Positions 1 through 8,964 of a stretch of 64,000 nt of DNA are shown here, piece after piece (the first letter of the stretch is position 1; each line of letters opens with the position of its first letter). A program made the position numbers and the translations under genes. The stretch covers positions 124,001 to 188,000 of the forward strand of contig NZ_QJKC01000008.1 in the NCBI RefSeq assembly GCF_003202035.1, written 5' to 3'. This DNA is from Aquitalea magnusonii (GTDB taxonomy: Bacteria; Pseudomonadota; Gammaproteobacteria; Burkholderiales; Chromobacteriaceae). Under the pieces are notes generated by a model. The model was not told where the DNA came from. It ran no database searches and saw only the letters and a list, made by a program, of their open reading frames with translations.

Positions 1-1
1 G

Positions 2-1051
2 GTGATGATTGTCGACGACTCGGCCGTGGTACGGCAGGTGTTGAGCGAAGTCTTTAACGCCAGCAGCGGCATCGAGGTCATGGATGTGGCCACCGACCCC
101 ATCGTCGCCATGGAAAAAATGAAGCAGCGCTGGCCGGATGTCATCGTGCTGGATGTGGAAATGCCGCGCATGGACGGCATCACCTTCCTCAAGCAGATCA
201 TGGCCAGCCGCCCCACCCCGGTGGTGATTTGCTCCTCACTCACCCAGAAGGGGGCCGACATCAGCATGCAGGCCATGGCCGCCGGTGCGGTGGAAGTGAT
301 TGCCAAGCCGCATGCCGGGGTAAAGCAGTTTTTGCAAGACAGCAACAATCTGCTGATCCAGGCGGTAAAGGGCGCCGCTGCCGCGCGCATGAGCCGCATG
401 CGCAGCCTGCCGCCCACCCCCCTGGAAAGCCGCCCCAAGCTGTCGGCAGATGCCATCCTGGCCGCCCCCACCGGGCAACAGATGTTCCAGACCACCGAGC
501 GCATCGTCGCCATCGGCACCTCCACCGGCGGCACCCAGGCGCTGGAAGCCATTCTCACCAAGCTGCCGCGCACCTGTCCGGGGCTGGCCATCGTGCAGCA
601 CATGCCGGAAAAATTCACCGCCTCCTTTGCCGAACGGCTGGACCGCCTGTCGGAAATCGAAGTCAAGGAAGCGGCCACCGGCGACCGCATCCTGCCGGGG
701 CGGGCGCTGATCGCCCCCGGTGGCAAGCACATGATGATCAAGCGCAGCGGCGCCTTCTATCAGGTGGAAGTGGTGGACGGCCCGCTGGTCAGCCGCCACA
801 AACCCTCGGTCGATGTGCTGTTCCGCTCGGCGGCCAAATTCGCCGGCAAGAATGCACTGGGCATCATCATGACCGGCATGGGTGACGACGGGGCCAAGGG
901 GCTGAAGGAAATGCATGATGTCGGCGCCCGCACCATCGCCCAGGACGAAGACAGCTGCGTGGTGTTCGGCATGCCCAAGGAGGCGATCAAGCTGGGGGCC
1001 GCCGATGAGGTCATCCCGCTGGACGCCATGGCCAAGGCCATATGCCGTTAA
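2..1051 (+). CDS. cheB: Chemotaxis protein-glutamate methylesterase/glutaminase CheB (5' end cut by window)
   Basis: CheB removes methyl groups from chemoreceptor glutamates and deamidates glutamines, resetting receptor sensitivity; phosphorylation by CheA activates it. The visible part has an N-terminal receiver domain (residues 1-115, phospho-acceptor D51 in [10 protein letters not shown]), a linker, and a C-terminal esterase domain with the expected triad: S174 in GTSTGG, H200 in QHMP and D296 in TGMGDDG. The first visible codon is GTG, directly followed by MIVDDSA; CheB proteins usually have a few residues before this strand, so the true start lies just outside the window. A receiver-EAL gene follows 13 bp downstream, suggesting one operon. 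Identity is secure. Confidence 0.95.
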   Translation: MMIVDDSAVVRQVLSEVFNASSGIEVMDVATDPIVAMEKMKQRWPDVIVLDVEMPRMDGITFLKQIMASRPTPVVICSSLTQKGADISMQAMAAGAVEVIAKPHAGVKQFLQDSNNLLIQAVKGAAAARMSRMRSLPPTPLESRPKLSADAILAAPTGQQMFQTTERIVAIGTSTGGTQALEAILTKLPRTCPGLAIVQHMPEKFTASFAERLDRLSEIEVKEAATGDRILPGRALIAPGGKHMMIKRSGAFYQVEVVDGPLVSRHKPSVDVLFRSAAKFAGKNALGIIMTGMGDDGAKGLKEMHDVGARTIAQDEDSCVVFGMPKEAIKLGAADEVIPLDAMAKAICR

Positions 1052-1064
1052 GGGAGAAGCACTG

Positions 1065-2276
1065 ATGCAGTTGACCACCATGCAGGATGTGCTGATCGTC
1101 GACGACAGCCACCTGCACCGACAACTGGCCAGCGAACTATGCAGCCAGCTGGGTTTCACCCACATCCGCCACGCGGTCAATGGCGAGGAAGGCATGGCAC
1201 TGGTGCGCCAGCAATTGCCCGATCTGATACTGCTCGACCTGGAAATGCCGCGCATGGACGGGGTGCAGGTCATGCAACAGCTGGCGCTGGAAAAACTCGC
1301 GCCCTACATCATTCTCACTTCGGGCAAGGATTACATCCTGATTTCCACGCTGGAGCTGATGGGCAGCGGGCTGGGGCTGCCCGTGCTGGGCGGCTTGAAA
1401 AAGCCGCTGCAAGCCGGAGAGCTGCAGGATCTGCTGGCACGGCTGAGTACGCAGGCTGCCCATGGCAAGGAAAGCTATGCGCTATGTGATGCGGCCGACA
1501 TCCGCCAGGCTCTGGAACAGCAGCAGATCATTCCCCATTACCAGCCCAAGGTCGATCTGGGCAGCGGTCAGCTCAAGGGTGTGGAAATGCTGGCACGTTG
1601 GCGCCACCCCGGCGGCGGACTGATCATGCCGGGCAGCTTCATCCCGGTCATCGAACAATATGGCTGGGCCACCGAACTGACGCTCACCATGCTGGAGCAG
1701 GGACTGCAACAATGGCAGGACTGGGCACGCCAGGGCCTGCGCCTGCCATTGTCCATCAATCTGTCCGCCCGCTCGCTGCAGGGCAGCACCCTGATCAGCG
1801 AAATGGAAAGCCGCCTGCAACGCAGCAGGGTGCCTGCGCGCTATATCACTTTTGAAATCACCGAAACCGCCATTGCCGACAATCTGTCGGAGGCCATCGG
1901 CATGGCCGCGCGCTTGCGTCTGGCCGGCTTTGGCCTGTCCATCGACGATTTCGGCACCGGCTTTGCCACCTTGCAGCAGCTCACGCGCTTTCCCTTCACC
2001 GAATTGAAAATCGACCAGTCGCTGGTCACCGCCATTGGCCACAAGCCGCATCTGCAAGCCATCACCAACAGCATCATCGAACTGGGCCAGCGCATGCAGC
2101 TGACCACGGTGGCCGAGGGCATCGAAACCCAGCAGGACATGGAGCTGATGCAGACGCGCGGCTGCAATCTGGGACAGGGTTATTTCATTGCCCGGCCCAT
2201 GGAGGCCGCACAGCTGCAACCCTGGGCCAAGCAGCGCCAGCAGTTGGCCGGCGCGATGCCACCGGCCATCAGCTAG
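1065..2276 (+). CDS. Response regulator with C-terminal EAL (c-di-GMP phosphodiesterase) domain
   Basis: Residues 1-125 form a receiver domain with phospho-acceptor D58 (LLDLEMPRMDG). Residues from about 145 form an EAL domain. The signature is EML (E174) rather than EAL, but the other catalytic landmarks are intact: the N in NLSARSL, the E in FEITET, DDFGTG, the K in KIDQS and VAEGIET. It is therefore probably an active phosphodiesterase that hydrolyses cyclic di-GMP to pGpG under phosphorylation control. The ATG at 1065 is preceded by a good Shine-Dalgarno (AGGGAGAAG); the frame is open further upstream inside cheB, but that part reads as cheB shadow. Its place directly after cheB suggests it links chemotaxis signalling to c-di-GMP and motility. 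Confidence 0.88.
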   Translation: MQLTTMQDVLIVDDSHLHRQLASELCSQLGFTHIRHAVNGEEGMALVRQQLPDLILLDLEMPRMDGVQVMQQLALEKLAPYIILTSGKDYILISTLELMGSGLGLPVLGGLKKPLQAGELQDLLARLSTQAAHGKESYALCDAADIRQALEQQQIIPHYQPKVDLGSGQLKGVEMLARWRHPGGGLIMPGSFIPVIEQYGWATELTLTMLEQGLQQWQDWARQGLRLPLSINLSARSLQGSTLISEMESRLQRSRVPARYITFEITETAIADNLSEAIGMAARLRLAGFGLSIDDFGTGFATLQQLTRFPFTELKIDQSLVTAIGHKPHLQAITNSIIELGQRMQLTTVAEGIETQQDMELMQTRGCNLGQGYFIARPMEAAQLQPWAKQRQQLAGAMPPAIS

Positions 2277-2292
2277 GCTGTGGCAGGCCGGC

Positions 2293-3285
2293 TCAGGGCA
2301 GACGCCACAGAGGCGGCTCGTCCATCAGGGCGATCTGTTCGCGCAGCGACAGGATCTGCTCTTCCCAGAAGCGCGGCTGGGCAAACCAGGGAAAGGCGGC
2401 CGGAAAGGCCGGATCATGCCAGCGCCGCGCCAGCCAGGCCGAATAATGCAGCAGGCGCAGGGTGCGCAAGCCCTCCAGCAAGTACAGCTCACGCACATTG
2501 AAATCGCAGAAATCCTCGTAACCCGCCAGCACATCCGCCAGCTGGGCAGACTGCTCCTCGCGCGAGCCGGACAGCAGCATCCACAGGTCCTGCAAGGCCG
2601 GCCCCATGCGGCTGTCGTCGAAGTCGACGAAATGCGGGCCATCGTCGGTCCACAGCATGTTGCCGTTATGGCAATCGCCATGCAGGCGCAGCTGGCGCAC
2701 CGTACCGGCACGGTCGAAGCAGCGCCGCACCCCATCCAGCGCCTGGGCGGCCACACCGCGATACACCTCGCAAAGATCAGGCGGCAACAGATTATTGGCC
2801 AGCAGATAGTGCACCGGCTCCACGCCAAAGCTGTCGATATCCAGCGCCGGCCGCTGCGCATAATCCGCCACCTGCCCCAGTGCGTGAATCCGCCCCAGGA
2901 AGCGGCCTATCCACTCCAGCGTGCGGCTATCGCCCAGCTCCGGCACCCGTCCGCCACGCCGGGCGAACAGGGCAAAACGGAAACCGCCATGCTGGTGCAG
3001 GCTGGCCCCGTCAAACAGCAGCGGCGGCACCACCGGAATCTCGCGCTCGGCCAGCTGCAGGCTGAAAGCATGCTCCTCCAGTATCTGGGCAACGCTCCAG
3101 CGCCCGGGGCGGTAAAACTTGGCCACCAGCGGCGGACCATCTTCCATGCCCAGCTGATAGACGCGGTTTTCATAGCTGTTGAGTGCCAGCAGGCTGCCGG
3201 AGGCCCGCAGGCCCAGGCTTTCCACCGCATCCAGCAGCGCATCCGGTGTCAAGCCGGCAAAAGGGGGAGTGGCATCATGTGTCAT
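2293..3285 (-). CDS. srkA: Stress response kinase SrkA (YihE family)
   Basis: A 330-residue protein of the aminoglycoside-phosphotransferase/choline-kinase fold, matching the length of E. coli SrkA (about 328). The Brenner motif LHGDCHNGN carries the catalytic Asp and Asn, and VDFDD carries the metal-binding DFD-like motif. SrkA is a Ser/Thr kinase that protects against envelope and antibiotic stress. The ATG at 3285 (MTHDATPP) is preferred; an in-frame codon nine residues upstream has no family support. It converges on the EAL gene with a gap of only 16 bp, and no obvious T-rich terminator is visible there. Confidence 0.9.
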   Translation of the reverse strand: MTHDATPPFAGLTPDALLDAVESLGLRASGSLLALNSYENRVYQLGMEDGPPLVAKFYRPGRWSVAQILEEHAFSLQLAEREIPVVPPLLFDGASLHQHGGFRFALFARRGGRVPELGDSRTLEWIGRFLGRIHALGQVADYAQRPALDIDSFGVEPVHYLLANNLLPPDLCEVYRGVAAQALDGVRRCFDRAGTVRQLRLHGDCHNGNMLWTDDGPHFVDFDDSRMGPALQDLWMLLSGSREEQSAQLADVLAGYEDFCDFNVRELYLLEGLRTLRLLHYSAWLARRWHDPAFPAAFPWFAQPRFWEEQILSLREQIALMDEPPLWRLP

Positions 3286-3346
3286 CGCGCCATTATACGT
3301 GCAGTTCCACACGGGCTACCCATTGCTGCGTCGGCTCGGCTAGTAT

Positions 3347-3373
3347 GCAAGAAGGGAGTCCTCCCGAACTTGC
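3347..3373 (+). promoter_or_regulatory. Short hairpin in the leader of the small ORF and selA
   Basis: An interrupted inverted repeat, GCAAG-aa-GGGA...TCCC-gaa-CTTGC, ends directly before the GGAG Shine-Dalgarno of the 75-codon ORF at 3386. It could mask that ribosome-binding site. E. coli selAB is reported to carry a SECIS-like element in its leader that binds SelB. Any analogy here is speculative, because the apical loop is only about four bases and lacks a clear GGUC. Confidence 0.3.
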
Positions 3374-3385
3374 AGGAGCCACACC

Positions 3386-3613
3386 ATGCATACCCGTGAT
3401 CCGCAGCAGGACAACAGACTGCTATCGCTCCCGGCCGATATCGCCGAAGCCACCTGGAGCGGCTGGCAATGCATCGCCCATACCCTGCACCGCCAGCGTT
3501 GCGAGCCGGCCCCCGATCAGCAAAGCCGGTGGCGCCACATGCTGGGCTGGCTGGCCGGCAATCTGCTGCTGGTGGCACTGCTGTATCTGCTATACCGATT
3601 TTCCCGATTCTGA
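3386..3613 (+). CDS. Small single-pass membrane protein upstream of selA
   Basis: A 75-residue frame with a clear GCAGGAG Shine-Dalgarno. Residues 1-50 are polar with two Cys; residues 53-70 form one hydrophobic helix (MLGWLAGNLLLVALLYLL) followed by YRFSRF, consistent with a tail-anchored or single-pass inner-membrane protein. I do not recognise a family. It ends with a UGA codon at 3611-3613, and selA begins nine bases later in the same reading frame, so only the UGA separates the two. The selA Shine-Dalgarno overlaps this stop, suggesting coupled translation. Close spacing and codon use support a real gene in the selA transcript, but the function is unknown. Confidence 0.6.
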   Translation: MHTRDPQQDNRLLSLPADIAEATWSGWQCIAHTLHRQRCEPAPDQQSRWRHMLGWLAGNLLLVALLYLLYRFSRF

Positions 3614-3622
3614 GAAGGCACC

Positions 3623-5032
3623 ATGGAGCTGAAAAACCTGTACGCCCGCCTGCCCTCGGTAGACCGGCTGCTCAATCACCGCCTGCTGGAAAAGGTCGTC
3701 GACCGCCATGGCAGCGCCGCCCTGGCCGAGGCCGTGCGCCAGACCCTGGATGAGGCACGCCAGCACATCCGCGCCACCAACAGCCTGCCCGGCTGGGCCG
3801 CAGACGAACAGCAGCTGGCGCAGGCCGCCAGCCAGCGCGTGGCCAGCCGCCAGCAGATGCAGATGCGGCCGGTGTTCAATCTCAGCGGCACCGTGCTGCA
3901 TACCAATCTGGGGCGCGCGCCGATGGCCGAGGCCGCCGTGGAGGCCGTCAGCCATGCCATGCGCGAGTCGGTAACGCTGGAATACGATCTGGACGGTGCC
4001 GGCCGTGGTCATCGCGACCACGCCATCAGCGCATTACTGCAGGAGCTGACCGGCGCCGAAGCCGCCTGCGTGGTCAACAACAATGCCGCAGCCGTGCTGA
4101 TCCTGCTCTCCACCGTGGCGGCCGGACGCGAAGTAGTGGTATCGCGTGGCGAGCTGGTGGAAATCGGCGGCGCCTTCCGCATGCCGGATGTGATGCGCCA
4201 GGCCGGCTGCCGGCTGGTGGAAGTGGGCGCCACCAACCGCACCCATCTGCGCGATTACCAACAGGCCATCCATGCCGACACCGGCTTGCTGATGAAGGTA
4301 CACACCAGCAACTACCATATCGAAGGCTTCACCCACAGTGTCAGCGAAGCCGAACTGGTCGAACTGGCCCACCAGCATGGCTTGCCGGTGGCCACCGACC
4401 TGGGCTCGGGCGCGCTGATCGATCTGGCCGCCCATGGCCTGCCAGCCGAACCCATGCCACAACAGATGATTGCCCAGGGCGTGGATCTGGTGAGCTTTTC
4501 CGGTGACAAACTGCTGGGAGGCCCGCAAGCCGGACTGATCATCGGCAAGAAAAGCTGGATAGACAAAATCCAGCAACATCCGCTCAAGCGTGCCCTGCGC
4601 TGCGACAAGATGACACTGGCCGCACTGGAAGCCACGCTGCGGCTCTATCTGCAACCGGACAAGCTGACACAACAGCTGCCTACCCTGCGCCGGCTGACCC
4701 GCCCGCAAGCGGAAATGCAAGAACAAGCAGCGCGCCTGCTGGACTGCCTGGGCAGCTTCGCCGGCGCTGAGTTCGATACCGCGACAGCCGCCTGCCTGTC
4801 GCAGATTGGCAGCGGTTCGCTACCGGTCGACCGCCTGCCCAGCTGGGCGATTACCTTCAGTGCCCGCGATGGCCGCGGCAGCACGCTGGAAGCACTGGCC
4901 CAGCGACTACGCAGCCTGCCCACCCCGGTGATCGGCCGGCTCAACGATGGCAAGCTATGGCTGGACCTGCGCTGCCTGGAAGATGAAGCGGCCTTTCTCG
5001 CCAACCTGCAGCCGCCGGACTCAGCCGGCTAG
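3623..5032 (+). CDS. selA: L-seryl-tRNA(Sec) selenium transferase SelA
   Basis: A pyridoxal-phosphate enzyme converting Ser-tRNA(Sec) to Sec-tRNA(Sec) with selenophosphate; it works as a large ring-shaped oligomer. The 469-residue length is typical. Visible hallmarks are the [15 protein letters not shown] strand-loop, the VNNNAAAV segment and the PLP lysine K296 in [22 protein letters not shown] Shine-Dalgarno lies five bases before the ATG. The stop overlaps by a few bases the end of the convergent glpM-like gene. selB and selC follow downstream, but are separated from it by that opposing gene and a CDF exporter. Confidence 0.97.
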   Translation: MELKNLYARLPSVDRLLNHRLLEKVVDRHGSAALAEAVRQTLDEARQHIRATNSLPGWAADEQQLAQAASQRVASRQQMQMRPVFNLSGTVLHTNLGRAPMAEAAVEAVSHAMRESVTLEYDLDGAGRGHRDHAISALLQELTGAEAACVVNNNAAAVLILLSTVAAGREVVVSRGELVEIGGAFRMPDVMRQAGCRLVEVGATNRTHLRDYQQAIHADTGLLMKVHTSNYHIEGFTHSVSEAELVELAHQHGLPVATDLGSGALIDLAAHGLPAEPMPQQMIAQGVDLVSFSGDKLLGGPQAGLIIGKKSWIDKIQQHPLKRALRCDKMTLAALEATLRLYLQPDKLTQQLPTLRRLTRPQAEMQEQAARLLDCLGSFAGAEFDTATAACLSQIGSGSLPVDRLPSWAITFSARDGRGSTLEALAQRLRSLPTPVIGRLNDGKLWLDLRCLEDEAAFLANLQPPDSAG

Positions 5033-5373
5033 CCGTGCCAGCGGTTCCAGCCCTGGATCAGCACAAAGGCTGCCACCGCCCAGCTCAGCGTGGCAGCAGC
5101 CAGCGCCCACGGCAGGCGCAGGCGGTCGACCAGGCAATACAGGCTGAACAGGTAAACAAAATACGGCAGCAAGGACCACATGCCGAACAGCACGGTGGTT
5201 TTCAGCGCCAGCGCGCCGCGCTCGCTACCGACGATGTAGTGGGCAATCAGCGCGAAGGTGGGAAACAGCGGCACCAGGCCGGCAATATAGTAATTGCGCG
5301 AACGCGACAGCAGGCTGATCAGCACCACCGCCAGCGCACCGAGCAGAGACTTCAGCAACAGAGCCAAGATCAT
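5029..5373 (-). CDS. glpM: GlpM-like inner-membrane protein
   Basis: A 114-residue, very hydrophobic protein with about four predicted helices, the first starting [22 protein letters not shown]. It resembles the small GlpM family described in Pseudomonas alginate studies; the molecular role is not established. The ATG at 5373 is chosen because the frame upstream is low-complexity intergenic sequence. It is transcribed against selA and selB, sits between them, and overlaps the selA stop, so it interrupts an otherwise co-directional selenocysteine locus. Confidence 0.7.
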   Translation of the reverse strand: MILALLLKSLLGALAVVLISLLSRSRNYYIAGLVPLFPTFALIAHYIVGSERGALALKTTVLFGMWSLLPYFVYLFSLYCLVDRLRLPWALAAATLSWAVAAFVLIQGWNRWHG

Positions 5374-5454
5374 TCCGTAACAGGATGGAAAACAGTGGCT
5401 ATTCTGACATGATCCGCCGCCAACGCCGGTGAAATGCAGATCATTCTTATTATT

Positions 5455-5480
5455 GTTTTTATTTACCGGAAAATAAAAAC
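5455..5480. promoter_or_regulatory. A+T-rich inverted repeat in the glpM/CDF divergent region
   Basis: GTTTTTATTT and AAATAAAAAC form a perfect 10-bp inverted repeat around a 6-base spacer (ACCGGA). A further direct copy of AATAAAAAC lies at 5487-5495. It sits 67 bp before the CDF exporter start and 82 bp before the divergent glpM-like start, where an operator would be expected. The bound regulator is unknown; a metal-responsive repressor is one possibility given the exporter. Confidence 0.45.
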
Positions 5481-5546
5481 CAATTAATAAAAACTTATTC
5501 GAGCTATGGCATACTGCACTCCCCACCCGCTTTGAACTGTAATGTC

Positions 5547-6485
5547 ATGACCATTCACACCAGCCACACACCACACGAACCCGGTGACATGGCCGCACGC
5601 GACCGGGCTGCCCACCGCAGCACCATGGTCAGCGTCTGGGTCAATATCGTCCTGGCTAGCGCCCAGGTACTGATTGGCGTATTCGCCAAATCCCAGGCGC
5701 TGGTGGCCGACGGCATCCACTCGCTGTCCGACCTGCTCTCCGACTTCGTGGTGCTGTTGGCCGGCCATCACAGCCGCAAGGCCCCGGATGCCGACCACCA
5801 GTACGGTCACCAGCGCTATGAAAACGCCGCCTCGCTGATACTGGGCCTGCTGTTGCTGGCCGTAGGCATCGGCATGCTGTGGTCGGCCGCGGTGAAGTTT
5901 CACGACCCGTCAGCCATTCCCACCGTGCACAGCATCGCGCTGTGGGTGGCACTGGTGGCGCTGGTCGCCAAGGAATTGCTGTTCCGCTTCATGCTGGCGG
6001 TGGCCAAGCGCGTGCGCTCCAGCATGCTGGTGGCCAATGCCTGGCATGCGCGCTCCGACGCCGCCTCGTCACTGGTGGTGGCCATCGGCATTGTCGGCAA
6101 CCTGATGGGCTATCCCATTCTCGATCCCATCGCCGCGCTGATTGTCGGCTTCATCGTCGGCAAGATGGGCTGGAGCTTTGCCTGGAACTCGCTGCACGAC
6201 CTGATGGACCGCGCCGCCGATGCCGAAGAAGCCGAAGCCATCCGCCAGACCCTGCTGGTCACACCCGGCGTGCTGGCACTGCATGATTTGCGCACCCGCA
6301 AAATGGGCGACCTGATCGTGGTGGATGTCCATCTGGAAGTGGATGGCCACATGAATGTCTTTGATGCCCACGACATCGCCGAGCGAGCCCGCGACATGGT
6401 GATGCAGCAACACCCGGTGCTCAATGTGATGACCCATATCGACCCGGTGGGGCTGGAACATCCGGCCGACCGTTCCATCGCATGA
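5547..6485 (+). CDS. Cation diffusion facilitator family metal exporter
   Basis: A proton-coupled divalent-metal exporter of the inner membrane, 312 residues, with about six transmembrane helices followed by a cytoplasmic domain of about 85 residues. The transport site is visible as H58-x3-D62 in helix 2 (DGIHSLSD) and H167-x3-D171 in helix 5 (HARSD). HxxxD in both helices is the pattern usually linked to zinc rather than iron or manganese; that assignment is inference. The ATG at 5547 is chosen over a TTG five codons earlier. The stop overlaps the selB start by four bases (ATGA), so exporter and selB should be translationally coupled. Confidence 0.9.
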   Translation: MTIHTSHTPHEPGDMAARDRAAHRSTMVSVWVNIVLASAQVLIGVFAKSQALVADGIHSLSDLLSDFVVLLAGHHSRKAPDADHQYGHQRYENAASLILGLLLLAVGIGMLWSAAVKFHDPSAIPTVHSIALWVALVALVAKELLFRFMLAVAKRVRSSMLVANAWHARSDAASSLVVAIGIVGNLMGYPILDPIAALIVGFIVGKMGWSFAWNSLHDLMDRAADAEEAEAIRQTLLVTPGVLALHDLRTRKMGDLIVVDVHLEVDGHMNVFDAHDIAERARDMVMQQHPVLNVMTHIDPVGLEHPADRSIA

Positions 6486-8407
6486 TTTTCGCCAGCGCCG
6501 GCCACATCGACCACGGCAAAACCGCGCTGCTGCAGGCGCTGACCGGCCACAATGCCGACCGGCTGCCCGAGGAAAAAAAGCGCGGCATGACCATAGACCT
6601 GGGCTATGTCTATCTGCCGCAGGCGGATGGCCGGGTGCTGGGCTTTGTCGACGTACCCGGCCACGAGAAATTTCTCGCCAACATGCTGTGCGGCCTGTCC
6701 GGCATTCCGCATGCGCTGCTGGTGGTGGCGGCCGACGACGGCATCATGCCGCAGACACGCGAGCATCTGGCCATTCTGCAACTCAGCGGCATCGCGCAGC
6801 TGAGCGTGGTCATCAGCAAATGCGATCTGGTCGACCAGGCCCGCCTGCAGCAAGTCACCGCCGACATCCGGCAACTGCTGCAAGCCAGCCGCTGGGCCGC
6901 GGCCCCGCTGTTTGTGGTCTCCAGCCACAGCGGCGAGGGCATCGCCGGCTTGCGCCAGCATCTGCTGCAGCAAAGCAGCCTGCCGGATGCCGCCGCCAGC
7001 TTGCGCTTCCGCCTGGCCATCGATCGCGCCTTCACCCTCAGCGGAGCCGGTCTGGTGGTGACCGGTACCGCACTGGGCGGGCGCGTGGCAGTCGGCGACA
7101 AACTCTGGCTGACTGGTCGCAATGTGCCGGTACGCGTGCGCAGCCTGCATGTGCAGAATGCCAGTGCCAGCCAAGGCCAGGCCGGCCAGCGCATTGCGCT
7201 CAACCTGGTTGGCGATGTGGAAAAGCAGCAGGTCCAGCGCGGTGACTGGCTGCTGGCCACCGCCCCGCCACCGCCCAGCCAGCGCATCACCATTGCCCTG
7301 CAGGCCATTGCCCCGCTCAAGCACTGGCAGGCCGTGCATATCCACCACGCGGCCCGTCACACCACCGGCCGCCTGGCACTGCTCAGCCGCAGCCAGCTGG
7401 AGGCCGGCGCCCATACCCTGGCCGAGCTGACGCTGGATCAGCCACTGTGGCTGGCCGATGGAGACCGGCTCATCCTGCGTGATGCCAGCGCCCGCGACAC
7501 CATCGCCGGCGCGCAGGTGCTGGAACTGCAGCCGCCAACGCGCGGCAAGCGCCTGCCGGAACGGCTGGAGCATCTGCAGCAGCTGCAGGAGTCCATGCTG
7601 AACCTGCCGGCCAAGCTGGCCGTGCTTGGCCGGCAGCAGGCGGTGATGCTGGACGACTTCGCCTGGGCCAACCAGCTGCCCGATCACGGCATGCAGGCCC
7701 TGCTGCAACACAGTACCGGCCAGCAGGTGGCAGACCGCCTCTACGCGGCCGAGCGCTGGGCCGGCTTGCAGCAGAAACTGCTGGATGGGCTGGCCAGGCT
7801 GCATCAGCAACACCCGGACCAACTCGGTGCCAGCCGTGGCCGCCTGCGCCGGCTGGCCCTGCCCAGCGAACCGGAGGCCACGGTCAATCTGCTGCTGGAG
7901 CAGTTGCTGCAACAGGGCAGCCTGCGCCAGACCCGCGGCTGGCTGCACCTGCCACAGCATCTGCTCGCGTTCACCCCCCAGGAAGAAGTGCAATGGCAGC
8001 AGCTGGCGCCGCACTTTGCCAACAGCAGCGAGCCGCATTGGGTGCGCGATCTGGCGGCTGCCAGCGGAATGGAGGAAGAAACACTCCGGCAGCTGCTGCG
8101 CAAGGCTGCCCGGCTAGGCCATGTGCTGGCCGTGGTGCCCGACCGCTACTTTGCAGCGGAAACCATGCAAGGCATGGCCGACATCGTCCGTCAGCTGTGT
8201 CAGCAACACGGCCATGCCGATGCCGCCAGCTTTCGCAACCAGCTGGCCTGCGGCCGCAAACTGGCGATACAGATTCTGGAATTCTTTGATCGCAGCGGCT
8301 TCACCCGCCGCCTGGGCGACCGCCACCTGCTGCGCGAAAACCTGCTGTTCGCCGGCCACAGCACCAGCAGCAGCCAGGGCACGGACGAAACTTCACCCGC
8401 AGGCTGA
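6482..8407 (+). CDS. selB: Selenocysteine-specific elongation factor SelB
   Basis: A GTPase that carries Sec-tRNA(Sec) to UGA codons marked by a SECIS hairpin. The 641 residues start with G1 GHIDHGKT, followed by DVPGHEKF (G3) and SKCD in the G4 position. EF-Tu-like beta-barrel domains follow to about residue 350. C-terminal winged-helix repeats that bind SECIS RNA end in the FDRSGFTRR region. The start overlaps the CDF stop by four bases. selC begins 22 bp after the stop, so protein and tRNA genes form one block. Length is close to E. coli SelB (about 614). Confidence 0.96.
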   Translation: MIFASAGHIDHGKTALLQALTGHNADRLPEEKKRGMTIDLGYVYLPQADGRVLGFVDVPGHEKFLANMLCGLSGIPHALLVVAADDGIMPQTREHLAILQLSGIAQLSVVISKCDLVDQARLQQVTADIRQLLQASRWAAAPLFVVSSHSGEGIAGLRQHLLQQSSLPDAAASLRFRLAIDRAFTLSGAGLVVTGTALGGRVAVGDKLWLTGRNVPVRVRSLHVQNASASQGQAGQRIALNLVGDVEKQQVQRGDWLLATAPPPPSQRITIALQAIAPLKHWQAVHIHHAARHTTGRLALLSRSQLEAGAHTLAELTLDQPLWLADGDRLILRDASARDTIAGAQVLELQPPTRGKRLPERLEHLQQLQESMLNLPAKLAVLGRQQAVMLDDFAWANQLPDHGMQALLQHSTGQQVADRLYAAERWAGLQQKLLDGLARLHQQHPDQLGASRGRLRRLALPSEPEATVNLLLEQLLQQGSLRQTRGWLHLPQHLLAFTPQEEVQWQQLAPHFANSSEPHWVRDLAAASGMEEETLRQLLRKAARLGHVLAVVPDRYFAAETMQGMADIVRQLCQQHGHADAASFRNQLACGRKLAIQILEFFDRSGFTRRLGDRHLLRENLLFAGHSTSSSQGTDETSPAG

Positions 8408-8429
8408 AACCGGTATAATCGGCCGACAC

Positions 8430-8524
8430 GGAAGAGAGGCATCCCCGGTGGGGTGGCTGGTCTTCAAAACCAGAGGGGGCCGCCAGCGGTCCCGGGTGGG
8501 TTCGACTCCCATTCTCTTCCGCCA
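8430..8524 (+). tRNA. selC: tRNA-Sec (anticodon UCA)
   Basis: A 95-base gene with features particular to tRNA-Sec. The acceptor stem has eight base pairs (GGAAGAGA with TCTCTTCC), with discriminator G at 8521 and CCA encoded at 8522-8524. The anticodon stem CTGGT/ACCAG encloses the loop CTTCAAA with anticodon TCA at 8464-8466. A long variable arm follows, and the T arm contains GGTTCGACTCC. It lies 22 bp after selB. It reads UGA as selenocysteine together with SelA, SelB and SelD; selD was not seen in this window. Confidence 0.97.
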
Positions 8525-8545
8525 CTTTCCTGCCAGCCTGGCGAC

Positions 8546-8572
8546 AAAAAAAGCCCGCGGATCGCGGGCTTT
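8546..8572 (-). terminator. Terminator between selC and the orphan gene
   Basis: AAGCCCGCG and CGCGGGCTT pair around a 3-base loop. The long T-run is on the minus strand (seven A on the plus strand before the stem), so it mainly ends the leftward gene at 8605-8964. The short TTT on the plus side may also help end selC. Confidence 0.75.
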
Positions 8573-8604
8573 GCTACTGAGCGGCCAAGCGTGGCTGCCG
8601 CCGT

Positions 8605-8964
8605 TCAAGGCTGATTAGCCTTCAGCATCTGCCGGTAATATTCAAGATAAACGCTATACAGATGATGCAGGACATTGGCGCCGCGCCGGCCAGACTTGGC
8701 CATGCAGGCCTGCCTCGCGGCGTTCAGCTCCCTGATTTCATAAGGCATCAGCACGATTTCATCGCGCGATTGATAAACCGAATGCACCGACTTCAGATTA
8801 TCAATCACATGCTGAATCAATCTGGCTTCCGGGGAATGGACATTAACATACAGCACATGAAATGCCTTGAGCAGCGCAATCATCTGGATGATTTTTTCTT
8901 CGTCGGCCCTCCCGGAACAAAGATCCGCACAGCAATTAGTCAAATTTTGTTTGATATTTATCAT
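8605..8964 (-). CDS. Hypothetical protein next to selC
   Basis: A 119-residue, largely helical, soluble protein that I do not recognise. It has a CCADLC cluster near residues 11-16 and a Lys/Arg-rich stretch around [10 protein letters not shown]. There is no signal peptide or membrane segment. Codon use and base composition look more A+T-rich than the neighbouring housekeeping genes. Together with the A+T-rich 400 bp upstream and its position beside selC, a known integration site in other bacteria, this suggests later acquisition. A good terminator follows it. The ATG at 8964 opens the frame. Confidence 0.6.
   Translation of the reverse strand: MINIKQNLTNCCADLCSGRADEEKIIQMIALLKAFHVLYVNVHSPEARLIQHVIDNLKSVHSVYQSRDEIVLMPYEIRELNAARQACMAKSGRRGANVLHHLYSVYLEYYRQMLKANQP

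Noticed and set aside
3614-3680. A SECIS element after the UGA preceding selA
   Set aside because: I looked for a hairpin with a GGUC-type loop at the proper distance and found only weak short pairings (such as CGG-TAGA-CCG); it is not reported as a feature.
6110-8038. A 642-codon open frame antisense to selB
   Set aside because: GC-rich coding DNA leaves long antisense frames open; SelB on the other strand has full motif support, and this frame has none.
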